Source: an uncultured Alphaproteobacteria bacterium (lineage in GTDB: Bacteria; Pseudomonadota; Alphaproteobacteria; Rickettsiales; UBA1997). From it: a stretch of DNA of 39,183 nt. The position numbers and the translations under genes were made by a program. Location: assembly GCA_903937405.1 (NCBI GenBank), contig CAIZZE010000054.1, positions 1 to 39,183 on the forward strand, written 5' to 3'. Positions within the stretch are counted from its first letter, which is position 1; every line of letters starts with the position of its first letter. Positions 1 to 8,610 of this stretch are shown here, one piece after another. The notes beneath the pieces are model-generated. The model saw only the letters and a program-made list of their open reading frames with translations. It searched no databases and was not told the DNA's origin.

Positions 1-2
1 AT

Positions 3-182
3 AGTTGCGTCGGCAGTTACTTAGAAACAGGAATCACCACCAAAAACCTGCAAGAAACATCAAAATTATTGCTAAATTGGGAAATAAAACTTAAATTTTT
101 CGTAACTGAATTTTTTATTCAAAAATTCGGAATCAAAAAATCTCTGGGATCGAAATTTGCTTGGGTAGATTTGGATTTTTAG
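3..182 (+). CDS. C-terminal fragment of an unidentified protein
   Basis: An open frame runs from the left window edge to a TAG at 180-182 and gives 59 residues without a start. The piece ends in the residues KFAWVDLDF and is rich in Lys, Phe and Leu. I recognise no family motif in it. The next gene starts 54 bases downstream on the same strand. It could be the true C-terminus of a gene cut by the window edge or a chance open frame; the length and lack of stops favour the former only weakly. Confidence 0.4.
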   Translation, partial: SCVGSYLETGITTKNLQETSKLLLNWEIKLKFFVTEFFIQKFGIKKSLGSKFAWVDLDF

Positions 183-236
183 AGGTTCCCATTAATCTAA
201 AAAATGCCAGTTTTAAGACAAAATTAATAAAATAAG

Positions 237-1505
237 ATGAAATTAGAAAAGTTTTTGAAAAGCTCGGTGTTAATATTATCACTTCTGATCTCCACCGCAG
301 TTTTTATAATCGCATATTGCCATATATTTGATGAAGCTGGATTGGCAGCTAAAAAAAGATTGTTAGATTATCCGCTTCTTACTTTTTTTATAACCCCGTT
401 TTTCTTTTGGATTTCAGCTTATCTGTGTCGCAGATATTCTCCAAATGCCTCTGGTCATCATTTACAATCAGCAATCAACCAGCTCAAAAAAGACTCAAAC
501 AGCTTTGAAAAAGTCTCTGATTTTTTAAATGCACGCCTTGTGATAGTTAAGACTGTCAGTTCACTCATATCAAGTTTTGGCGGAGGATCTTTAGGAAAAG
601 AAGGTCCGTCAGTTCATATGTCTGCCGGTATTTTTGCAGTATTTGCCGATCGTTATAAGAGATTTTTACCTAAAATTAATTTAGAAACATGGGTTATCTC
701 AGGAGGTGCGGTTGGTTTAACACTGGTATTTAATGCGCCAGTAGCAGGCATTGTTTTTGCCGCTGAAAAGCTTTTTAAAATGGGATATAAAAGCCTTAAG
801 CAGAGCATTCTTCTGGCAATAATATCCGTGATTCTTGTCTCGATAGTCTTTCACAAATCCAACTCAATGTTTTTATTTCATGAGGTTAGTTTTGGAAATG
901 AAGCAATGTGGTGGCCGTTAATTTTTACAGCAGCAATTTGTGGATTATTGGCTTTTATCTTTAAGTCAGTTTGCAGCTATTTATATCTTAAGGTATGCAG
1001 CATCAAATCTAATTTATGGCACATAGTTCCAGTAGCATTAGGTCTTGTGGTGGCGTGTATCAATTTTTACAGCGGCATTTATTCCTTTAGCGGCGGTATT
1101 CAAACTATACAGCAAGCATTATCCAGTGACCACACCTTGCTTTCCTACAAAGAAGTCGGGGGAAGAATTTTAAACACCATACTCACTTTTTCTTCGGGTT
1201 CCGCTGGCGGATTAATTGCTCCTGCAATGGCAATTGGCGCTGGTATTGGCTCTATTGCAAGCACTGTAGCTCTTAATGCTGATGTTGGTATTTTTTTACT
1301 AATTGGAATGGCGGCATTTTTAAGCGTTGTACTTGGCGAACCGATTACTGCGGCAATTATAATCTTTGAAACCACCGGACAAGATATCCAAGCTTTACCG
1401 TTTTTACTTGGTGCAACAATCATCTCTTTGATGATCTGGAAAGTGGTTGAGAAAATTATAAATTTTAGATTTTTAGAGAGGAACCTTGGTAATAGCCGCT
1501 CCTAA
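237..1505 (+). CDS. ClC-family chloride channel/transporter
   Basis: Inner-membrane ClC-family anion channel or antiporter of 422 residues, mostly hydrophobic helices, with no CBS domains after the membrane part. The family signature GKEGP lies at residues 120-124, with the gating glutamate at E122. The FNAPVAG motif is at about 165-171. The late GSAGGLIAPAMAIGAG stretch matches the second chloride-binding loop. The first loop, usually GSGIP, reads ASGHHL at about 71-76. In the helix where Escherichia coli ClcA has paired E202-E203, this protein has E177-K178, so the inner proton-transfer glutamate appears to be replaced by lysine. That would suggest a channel or uncoupled transporter, which is an inference from hand alignment. 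ATG start; no strong ribosome-binding site. Confidence 0.85.
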   Translation: MKLEKFLKSSVLILSLLISTAVFIIAYCHIFDEAGLAAKKRLLDYPLLTFFITPFFFWISAYLCRRYSPNASGHHLQSAINQLKKDSNSFEKVSDFLNARLVIVKTVSSLISSFGGGSLGKEGPSVHMSAGIFAVFADRYKRFLPKINLETWVISGGAVGLTLVFNAPVAGIVFAAEKLFKMGYKSLKQSILLAIISVILVSIVFHKSNSMFLFHEVSFGNEAMWWPLIFTAAICGLLAFIFKSVCSYLYLKVCSIKSNLWHIVPVALGLVVACINFYSGIYSFSGGIQTIQQALSSDHTLLSYKEVGGRILNTILTFSSGSAGGLIAPAMAIGAGIGSIASTVALNADVGIFLLIGMAAFLSVVLGEPITAAIIIFETTGQDIQALPFLLGATIISLMIWKVVEKIINFRFLERNLGNSRS

Positions 1506-1901
1506 AAATACCAAAAAATTTATCATAATTTTGTAAGTGATTTATTCGCAAAAATATTCCTACCTAAAAGGAATTTTTACATCACTTTTACTTTGAAGTT
1601 CACATGTGACAAGTTCGCAAAAAAGTAAAGAATATCACTTGAGGTAGCACCTTGAGAAGTTCGATGAAAAACCCACGAAGCCAGCATTTATCAATACTCA
1701 CCTTTTTTAAAAAGGTAAACGTGAAGCGGAGAAACAGAGAGAAAAATACCCCAAAAATGCAAAAAATTTTGCTGACGAGAGAGAGGAAGGTAAGCGTGAA
1801 ATAGAAATTCAAATATGGAGAGAAGCCGCAAATACAGGGCTTGGAGAGGGGTAGAGAAATTTGCTAAAACCTATGGGAGATTCGGTTCGCAAAGGCGTGT
1901 A
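1506..1901. other. Intergenic stretch, mostly unassigned
   Basis: This stretch lies between the ClC gene and the tRNA. It holds an imperfect inverted repeat at about 1531-1586 (outer GTGAT/ATCAC, inner ATTCC/GGAAT with AT-rich flanks) that could be a weak terminator for the ClC gene. A start-less open frame lies at 1711-1854. I see no RNA family motif and no transposase remnant. Confidence 0.3.
1711..1854 (+). pseudogene. Possible C-terminal remnant of a decayed gene
   Basis: Forty-seven codons are open between a TAA at 1708-1710 and a TAG at 1852-1854, with no start codon. The composition is protein-like: a charged helix that begins KGKREAEKQREK and ends WREAANTGLGEG. It contains two related segments, KGKREAEKQ and EGKREIEIQ. 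A run of T and A at 1703-1713 would be a natural frameshift site. I cannot assign a family. A chance open frame is the alternative. Confidence 0.25.
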
Positions 1902-1991
1902 TGGCGGAAGAGGTGAGATTCGAACTCACGGAACACTTGCATGCTCGGCAGTTTTCAAGACTGCTGCCTTAAACCACTCGGCCACACTTCC
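1902..1991 (-). tRNA. tRNA-Ser (anticodon UGA)
   Basis: On the minus strand a complete class II tRNA can be folded. The acceptor arm is GGAAGTG with CTCTTCC (one U-U mismatch), followed by the D-arm GCCGAGTGGTTTAAGGC. The anticodon stem GCAGT/ACTGC closes the loop CTTGAAA, with anticodon TGA. A long variable arm follows, then the T-arm GTGAGTTCGAATCTCAC. The discriminator is G and the 3' CCA is encoded at 1902-1904. The long variable arm and the anticodon identify tRNA-Ser, which reads UCA and probably other UCN codons. Confidence 0.95.
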
Positions 1992-2421
1992 ACATAATGA
2001 ATTCGTGATTCTAGCTTTGCAGCAGAGGACACAGTTTCGTTTAGCATGTGCATATAAACTTTAATTCAGCTTTGCTGAAGTCAAGGTTTATAAGGGTTTT
2101 TTTGCTCTTTAGAATCAAAGAGGCGGCGCAAGTTATTTTAGGGAAATTTTAATTGCAAGTTAGGTAATTTCTTTTTTTGCAGAAAAATATTTGGGTGAAA
2201 TTTTTTCATTTATGAGTTTGGTGAATTTTGTTTGAAAAATTTTTCTAGTAAGATAATTGCTTTTTGTAATGTAAAAAAAGCTAGGTTTTTAAAAGTGTAA
2301 TAGTTAGGTAAGGGTATAATAGTTTTAAGGCTTTGTCTGTAGGTTGGAATATGTTTTGGTTTTACAAAAAATAGAGAAAGAATTTTAATAAAATTTTAAT
2401 AACAAAGTTAGATTTGAAGTT
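1992..2421. other. Intergenic leader with a candidate promoter
   Basis: AT-rich stretch between the minus-strand tRNA and the large plus-strand gene. It holds a small perfect hairpin at 2065-2079 (TTCAGC, TTT, GCTGAA) just upstream of the tRNA on its own strand. A perfect TATAAT at 2315-2320 would place transcription of the large gene near 2327, leaving a leader of about 95 bases; no good -35 box stands 16-18 bases before it. No short ORF or RNA family was recognised. Confidence 0.35.
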
Positions 2422-5400
2422 ATGCCTAAAAGTAGAGTAAGAAATGGCTCAACTACAAATGGAGAAATTGACTCAACTGCAAAATGGGCCGCTCCAAGAC
2501 TTGAGAATAAACAAAACATAAAATTTTTTATTCCTTATCCGGAGGAAAAAGATTTTGCGGTTCAAGCTGGTTCAGGACGTGAAAAAGAATTAATTGAAAA
2601 AAAGACTGCTTCCAAAAACAAGGTTTTTAAAATTAATCAATTTACAGGATTGTCTCCTGAGCAAATTTTACAGAATATAGTTTTCGGGGCTAGGATTAAA
2701 AAAAAGCCATGCCTAAGAGCTGTTACTACAACTACAAAAACTACAGATATTATAGAATTTAAAGATGGAAACGTTTATATTAACGGGGTGAAAAAAAATG
2801 GAAATTATGGTCTTACTGAAACTGCAGCTCCGACAAAATTTACAATCGAACGAAAATTTTTTTGTTTAAACGAACTGGAAAAACCTTTAAAAGCACTAGA
2901 AGCGAAGTTAAAAGAATATGAGTTTTCTCCGAAAGAAAGATTGAGTCGCGCTTTAGATTCTCTAGGAACAAACACGACTCTTGCCAGTATCAAAACTAAA
3001 TATAGCAGTTCAGAACTAACTCCCACTTACGCTTTATATTGTTTGGAGCAAGAGCTGCTCTTAATTAAAGAGCAGATTAATGCATATGTTAATGAAACCA
3101 ACGAATTAAGATCTCAGTTAGAAATACCTGGGCCAACAAATATGACTCCGGCTGAAAATTTTATAATAAATGCCAAGGGGGCAATTAAGGTTTTTAGAGT
3201 AAGCGGCAAAATTCCAGAAATGGCTGAAGATTTTCGAACGCAGTTTGGACCTATTATAGAAGATGTTAACGCAGTTGAAAAATTACAAACCAGCAAAACA
3301 GTTGATAGATTGTTATTCGCAGAAAAATTTCCGGCAATTAAAAAATTCGAGTCGCAGATTTTAACCGAATCCGAATTGCTGGAAGTGATGAGGAATAGCA
3401 GATTATCAGGCCAGCAGGCAGATTTATTGCATCAAATTGAAGATGTAATTATGCATGATAATACCAGATCAAAAGTGCGTGGGCTTTTGGATACTGGGAT
3501 GGGAAAAACATTTTTAGCAGAAAAAATTGCCCAATATTCGAAAATATTAAAAAGAGAAAATAGAAATTTACCGGAGAATTTTCCTCGCATTGCCAGCTTC
3601 GAAATCAAAAATATTGATCTGGCAAATCAAGAGCAATTGTTAGAAATGGAATCAAGAGGTAGTAGGAATGATAAGCCGCTGAAAGGTGAGTTAATAATTG
3701 TCGATGAAGATTTTTTTATAAGTAAAAAAAGCCTAAGAACCCTTGTTGATAAAGGGGCAAAAGTTGTGAGATTTGGTGCTAGTGAAAACAAGTTGCAATT
3801 GATTGAAGCTTTTCATCGTGCCGAAGAAAAAAATAGTGTCGGCGCTGAAATCAAGAAAAATGAAGCATTGATTAAAATGCTGGAAAATAAGAAAGATGAA
3901 AATAACAAACTTATAGAAATTTATCGTAAGTTGAGTAGCAGTTACCAAAGAATCACGGAAGATGAAAGGATCTCTCATATGTTGCAAAGTTTTAACAGGG
4001 AAGAGTTTAAAGAAGCAATTGATAAGCTGGTAGAAAAAGGTCTAATTAAAAAGGAAGAAGTTGAAGAATGTTGGTCAAGAGTTGATCCTAATTTTAATGG
4101 TCGTAGCCAAAAAGGGGATCGATCGAATCGAGCTACTGAAGTTAATATAAAAAAAATGATTACGGCAGCGTATTCTATTCCGCAGATTGAAATATCTCAG
4201 GCTTTATGGACGATTAATGAAACGAGAAGTAGTGCCAAAGAATTCAAAAATGCATATGCAGAGCTGAAAAGATTAGGCGTTTTTGAAGGTCTTAGTGAAG
4301 AAATAGATGTATCATTACCTGAAGTGATTGAGCAACGAGCTATAAAAAGTTTTAAGACAAAGTATCTTCCGGCAATTAAATATGCTGCTGAAAAAAAGAT
4401 ATTATCACTAAATGGTCTGGAAAGTAATCAGGATATAAAGGATGAAGGTAATAATTTATCTAAAGGACTTCTATACAGCTCTTATTTGAATGGAATTGGA
4501 AGAGATATTGATACTCAAATTTCCACTATCAGAGCAAAAAATGAAGAGTTGCGTAAATCAAACCAGATTTTTGATTCTAAAGTAAAAATCAGAAAAAATG
4601 ATGTTGAGGCAGTTGCAGAAAGAAGAGATTTGGCAAAAAAAAGACTTAAGGAAGCTGAAGTAGTAAATGTTTCTAATGATTGGTGGGAGCCTACTATCGA
4701 AAATGATCTTGGTGATAAAAATTGGTGGGAGCATGCTATCGAAAATGATCTTGGAGGTAATAAGAAATCACAAAATATTTTTCCGGGACTTTCTTTAGGT
4801 GAAGTAGAAATTAAAACAGGTCTCAAAGAAATATTAAAGCAAACCGGAAAAGATGTTGCGGTTGCCAATTTCGTTAAAGATGGAAAGCATAAAATTATAT
4901 TAGCCAAGAAAAATGCGAAAGGTTCAATAGAGCATACAGTTATTGAAAATGATGGTAATAAGGATGACCGAATTGCAGAATTGGCGAAAGGAACAACTTC
5001 GTCAGTAATGATTTACGCCGGAGAACAACTAGAATTTGTTGTTGGTGGCGACTATGGTCCTTTAAGTATTTTAGCTGAAGGCGACAGACAAAATATTTTT
5101 ATAAAACGCGAAGAAGATTTAAACATTGATCTTTTCAAGCAAATGTTTGGAAGGGATCGTGGCGGCGTTGAAAACATTTCAAGAAGAGTTATTTTAATTG
5201 GTGAAGTTGCAAAAGGTAAAGAAGCGGCGGAATTAGCTGATGAATCTTTTGCCAATTCTCAGAAAAAAGATTTATCTACAATGCAGCAATCCCTGCAAAC
5301 CAAGTTGAAAAAATATTATAAAGAAAATAGAAAAAGTGAAAAATTAGTTGAAATGATTTTAAGGGATATTTCAAAAAATGGAGCCAAAGAAATAGTCCCG

Positions 5401-7494
5401 CTTATTGTTAATAGAGCCGTTCTTGCAGATTGGGTGAATAAACAATCCAACTTTCTTATAGAAGGCGTTGATAAAGAAAAATTTAGGCGCGATTTAAAAG
5501 CTTTTGCTTTTTACAGCTTGGCTGAGCAAGCAGTAGATCAAAAAACAGAGTGCAGTGCTGCTTTTAATAAAATTTCTTTGGAAGGTTTTACTGCTTCAGA
5601 AGAGTTGAAGAATTTAATAAAAACTTCCGACGTAGTTTTAACATTAGATAATTTGGAAATTTTTTCCGAATTACTGCATTTGAAAGAAGAAGTTAAACCG
5701 GAAATAAAATCAACAAAATTAGATGAGTTAAGAAAACAATTGGATCAAAAACAAGAATTATTGTCGGAAGCGGCTGGAAATGAGGGAAGTTTAGCACAGA
5801 AAGGGTCAGATAATGCTAATAATAAAGTTTCGAGAAAAGTTCGTGGAAATCAAGAAGTTGCTTCAACAAGTGACCAACAAAAACAAAAAGAAAATGCTTT
5901 AAAACAAGCCGCAGACATTGAGCGGGGAAAAAAATTAAAAGCAGCTCAAAAGGAAGAAGCTCCTTCACAAGAATTAAGAGCAGTGCAACTTTCGGCGGAT
6001 AAAAAAACGAGAAAAGATGATAAATTGAAAAAAGACGAAGAAGCTGGAAAAGAAGCTAACTTACAAATTGAGACATTTGGAAATAGTCTCAATTCTCCGC
6101 ACGCAGCTTTGATTGAAACTAAGAAACATCCTTCGATAGAAGAAATTGTAAAAGTAAGTGATAATAACGAATTTGAAATTGATAACTTGAAACCAGATTT
6201 TGAGATCTTGGAAGGTGATTCGAAGGGGAAACATGAAGTTAATATTGTTAATCCGGTTGGCGATGAAACTGCTAATAAAGCCTTTATTGCTGGAGTTGTC
6301 AGAAAAGATTCTGATGATCAAACGCCAGATCTTAACAAGGAATTAGACAGCGAATCCCTTAAATTACGAGATTCATCTAAAACAATAGATGAATCTTCGT
6401 TGGAATTTTCCGGAATTAGCAATGTTGTAAAGAGTGTAAATGATAAAGAGGTTCAATCCGGAGAGTCGCTAACAGTTACTGGTGTTAAAAATGGTGAAAC
6501 AGAATTAAGTGCAGATGAAATTGATAAACCGGCTAAAGCAATAGAAGCTGAAAAGGCTGCAATAACTTCTCAAATAATTAAGGAGCAAGCTTCTAAAACC
6601 ATTGAAAGCGTGATGCAAGCATCGACTGATGATGTTAAAGAAGGAAATGAGCAAGGTTTAAATTCTAAGAAAGCTGCACAATCAATATTAAAAACGCCCA
6701 GAGATAATGCTAATTTGAATAAATGTTCTTCTTCTGAACAATATTACTCAAATGACGTTTCACAAAGAGGTTCCTTTAGTGAAGAAGATTCTAAGGATAT
6801 TGCAGCTGGGGAAGTGGAATATGAAGAAGCAAAGAAAGTGCTTTTAGAGCATGAAGCAGCCGCAATACAAAAATCACATCAACCGCTTACAGATTCAGAA
6901 GTTGCGTCCAAAATTAAACTGATTGCTAAAAATGATCTCCATAATTTAGGAGAATCAACAAAACCGGAAAAAAATCGAAAAACTGAATTTTTCAATTCTG
7001 ACAAAGTAATGCGCACTCTTGCCAAAGTTCATGCGATAAGCGAGTTGCGGGGTGAAAAAATGGATTTGGAGGAATGGAAAAAAGTTTGGGGTCTGGATAG
7101 ATTATCGAATCTTAATCTTACTCTCGCAGATAAAGCAATTTTAGCAATGCTTGGTATGAATGATGAAGGCGTGAAAATGGTTTTTGGATCTATTGAAAAA
7201 CCCCAGCTTGCTCTCGGTACAATTGATGACATCAAGCTTGAAAATATCATGAATGTTGCTTCTAAATTAATTGCTGCGATTGAGCCGGAAGAGTTAAAAA
7301 AATATTCCGGTAAAGAAGTTGAAACAAGTAATGGAATAAAGAAAATTATCTCTGACAAATTAGGGAAGGGTGTTGCTGGTCGTAGTTTAAGTTTTGATTC
7401 GGGTACGCCTCAGCCAAGTGTGGAAAAACCGCAAGCTTGGAAAGTTAGTTTAGTTATGCCTAAAAGCCGTACTATTGTGGGTGTTAAGAATTGA
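2422..7494 (+). CDS. Large helicase-like protein of unknown role
   Basis: Protein of 1690 residues without signal peptide or membrane segments. A P-loop DTGMGKT lies at 357-363, a Walker B/DExx motif IIVDED at 425-430, a motif III-like RFGAS at 450-454, and a motif VI-like QMFGRDRGG at 907-915. This order resembles a superfamily 2 (DEAD or SecA-like) ATPase whose two lobes are separated by a long charged, probably coiled-coil insertion (about 460-800). That insertion contains a 14-residue tandem duplication with the core NDWWE/NWWE at 753-780. Residues 1-350 match nothing I know. Residues 1100-1560 are highly charged and Lys/Glu/Ser/Asp-rich, probably disordered, and a more ordered helical segment follows to the end. 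The gene stands alone. It could be a secreted effector, a nucleic-acid or protein translocase, or a lineage-specific ORFan; the motifs support only ATP-dependent helicase-like activity. ATG start with no clear ribosome-binding site. Confidence 0.6.
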   Translation: MPKSRVRNGSTTNGEIDSTAKWAAPRLENKQNIKFFIPYPEEKDFAVQAGSGREKELIEKKTASKNKVFKINQFTGLSPEQILQNIVFGARIKKKPCLRAVTTTTKTTDIIEFKDGNVYINGVKKNGNYGLTETAAPTKFTIERKFFCLNELEKPLKALEAKLKEYEFSPKERLSRALDSLGTNTTLASIKTKYSSSELTPTYALYCLEQELLLIKEQINAYVNETNELRSQLEIPGPTNMTPAENFIINAKGAIKVFRVSGKIPEMAEDFRTQFGPIIEDVNAVEKLQTSKTVDRLLFAEKFPAIKKFESQILTESELLEVMRNSRLSGQQADLLHQIEDVIMHDNTRSKVRGLLDTGMGKTFLAEKIAQYSKILKRENRNLPENFPRIASFEIKNIDLANQEQLLEMESRGSRNDKPLKGELIIVDEDFFISKKSLRTLVDKGAKVVRFGASENKLQLIEAFHRAEEKNSVGAEIKKNEALIKMLENKKDENNKLIEIYRKLSSSYQRITEDERISHMLQSFNREEFKEAIDKLVEKGLIKKEEVEECWSRVDPNFNGRSQKGDRSNRATEVNIKKMITAAYSIPQIEISQALWTINETRSSAKEFKNAYAELKRLGVFEGLSEEIDVSLPEVIEQRAIKSFKTKYLPAIKYAAEKKILSLNGLESNQDIKDEGNNLSKGLLYSSYLNGIGRDIDTQISTIRAKNEELRKSNQIFDSKVKIRKNDVEAVAERRDLAKKRLKEAEVVNVSNDWWEPTIENDLGDKNWWEHAIENDLGGNKKSQNIFPGLSLGEVEIKTGLKEILKQTGKDVAVANFVKDGKHKIILAKKNAKGSIEHTVIENDGNKDDRIAELAKGTTSSVMIYAGEQLEFVVGGDYGPLSILAEGDRQNIFIKREEDLNIDLFKQMFGRDRGGVENISRRVILIGEVAKGKEAAELADESFANSQKKDLSTMQQSLQTKLKKYYKENRKSEKLVEMILRDISKNGAKEIVPLIVNRAVLADWVNKQSNFLIEGVDKEKFRRDLKAFAFYSLAEQAVDQKTECSAAFNKISLEGFTASEELKNLIKTSDVVLTLDNLEIFSELLHLKEEVKPEIKSTKLDELRKQLDQKQELLSEAAGNEGSLAQKGSDNANNKVSRKVRGNQEVASTSDQQKQKENALKQAADIERGKKLKAAQKEEAPSQELRAVQLSADKKTRKDDKLKKDEEAGKEANLQIETFGNSLNSPHAALIETKKHPSIEEIVKVSDNNEFEIDNLKPDFEILEGDSKGKHEVNIVNPVGDETANKAFIAGVVRKDSDDQTPDLNKELDSESLKLRDSSKTIDESSLEFSGISNVVKSVNDKEVQSGESLTVTGVKNGETELSADEIDKPAKAIEAEKAAITSQIIKEQASKTIESVMQASTDDVKEGNEQGLNSKKAAQSILKTPRDNANLNKCSSSEQYYSNDVSQRGSFSEEDSKDIAAGEVEYEEAKKVLLEHEAAAIQKSHQPLTDSEVASKIKLIAKNDLHNLGESTKPEKNRKTEFFNSDKVMRTLAKVHAISELRGEKMDLEEWKKVWGLDRLSNLNLTLADKAILAMLGMNDEGVKMVFGSIEKPQLALGTIDDIKLENIMNVASKLIAAIEPEELKKYSGKEVETSNGIKKIISDKLGKGVAGRSLSFDSGTPQPSVEKPQAWKVSLVMPKSRTIVGVKN

Positions 7495-7524
7495 AGGGAA
7501 AATATATCTATAATCGCGAATGCC

Positions 7525-7549
7525 GAAAATAGCCGTTTAGGCTATTTTC
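7525..7549. terminator. Bidirectional hairpin terminator
   Basis: A perfect 10-bp stem GAAAATAGCC/GGCTATTTTC has the loop GTTTA. It lies between the convergent large gene and rimM, and it overlaps the rimM stop codon at 7542-7544. A-rich and T-rich stem ends on both sides suit termination in either direction. Confidence 0.65.
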
Positions 7550-8084
7550 TCTCAACAACTTCCGGCATTTCAAACCGAATAAATCCTTCTTTCAAATTCA
7601 CTTCCGGAAAAATCTCATTCTTGAATGGAAAATTATCAATATGATCTTTTCCATCTACAATCTGATCAAACTTAATTTCAATAACTCCGCCAGCGCCGTG
7701 ATCTAAAATATTTGCAACCTTACCAATTTTTTTAGAAGCGCTATCAACTACATCTAACCCAATCAAATCGACATAATAAAATTCATCTTCATTAGTTGCT
7801 TCAAAATCAGTACGATTGGTAAAAATTTCTTTGCCACGCATTAATTCTGCAGCGTTGCGGTCATTGATGCCATCGATTTTAGCGATGATGATTGGATTTC
7901 CTGAACTGGTTCCAATTACAATTTTATTTTTATTACTGATTTTGATTTTTAGCGGATTTTCTTTTTCATCAAACAAAGAATATTTCTCGATATTTTCCGG
8001 ATTGTCCGAAAATACGATAAGCTTTACATCGCCTTTAATTCCAAAGACAGAATTGACTTTTGCGAATAGAATTTTTTTGGTCAT
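7542..8084 (-). CDS. rimM: Ribosome maturation factor RimM
   Basis: RimM, 180 residues, a 30S assembly factor that binds ribosomal protein uS19 and helps mature the 16S rRNA head domain. The N-terminal beta-barrel begins with the typical AKVNSVFGIKGDVKLI. The C-terminal PRC-barrel contains YYVDLIGLDVVD, and the protein ends with the family-like pattern FPFKNEIFPEVNLKEG and FEMPEVVERK. Length is normal for the family. The gene follows nusB by about 10 bases on the same strand and is probably cotranscribed with it, so two RNA-maturation factors share one unit. Its stop codon lies inside the terminator stem shared with the convergent gene. Confidence 0.92.
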   Translation of the reverse strand: MTKKILFAKVNSVFGIKGDVKLIVFSDNPENIEKYSLFDEKENPLKIKISNKNKIVIGTSSGNPIIIAKIDGINDRNAAELMRGKEIFTNRTDFEATNEDEFYYVDLIGLDVVDSASKKIGKVANILDHGAGGVIEIKFDQIVDGKDHIDNFPFKNEIFPEVNLKEGFIRFEMPEVVERK

Positions 8085-8094
8085 TTTAGATTAA

Positions 8095-8598
8095 TTATTT
8101 ACTTTTTTTACTCAAAAATTCTTCACCACGAAACTTCTTCGCCACCGCATCAAGTGTCGCGTTGATAAAAGTAATTTTCCCGCTATCAAAAAAACTCGCC
8201 GCAATATCAACATATTGATCTACCACAACTTTCGCCGGAATATCATGCATAAATTTCAACTCAAAAGTTCCGAAGCGTAAAATCTGACGCGAAACATCTT
8301 CAATTTTTTCCATCGTCCAGCCGTCGCGTAAAAATTCTGTAACTTCACTATCAATTTTTGCCGTATCAAGCGTAACGCCGGTTAAAAGGGTGTTTAGAAA
8401 ATTTTCGTCAATTTCATCGCGAAATGAACAGGCATCTAACTCCGGATTTAATAAATAATTTTCAATCACATCATTCTTGACTTCATCAATCTTTTTTTCG
8501 CCGTCCAAAAAATCATATTGGTAAAAAATTTGCACTGCCATCAGGCGGGTCAAGGCTTTCTTGTAATTAATCGGTGCTTTTTTTGTGTTTTTGCTCAT
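8095..8598 (-). CDS. nusB: Transcription antitermination factor NusB
   Basis: NusB, 167 residues, an all-helical RNA-binding protein that joins NusE (ribosomal S10) on boxA RNA for rRNA antitermination. The family pattern is visible: an N-terminal RLMAVQIFYQYDF, then a central LRDGWTMEKIEDVSRQILRF (20 residues), and the C-terminal INATLDAVAKKFR. I start at the ATG at 8598 (MSKNTKKAP). The frame is open further upstream to 8685, but those extra residues only translate the repeat element in the leader. rimM follows 10 bases downstream. The gene diverges from carB. Confidence 0.93.
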   Translation of the reverse strand: MSKNTKKAPINYKKALTRLMAVQIFYQYDFLDGEKKIDEVKNDVIENYLLNPELDACSFRDEIDENFLNTLLTGVTLDTAKIDSEVTEFLRDGWTMEKIEDVSRQILRFGTFELKFMHDIPAKVVVDQYVDIAASFFDSGKITFINATLDAVAKKFRGEEFLSKKSK

Positions 8599-8610
8599 GT
8601 GTTTAAGTGT

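Noticed and set aside
1600-1812. Minus-strand ORF of 70 residues, Phe/Leu-rich
   Set aside because: The composition follows from AT-rich DNA; the plus-strand frame here looks more protein-like, and no family matches.
1861-2064. Plus-strand ORF of 67 residues
   Set aside because: It lies across tRNA-Ser on the other strand and has no protein-like pattern.
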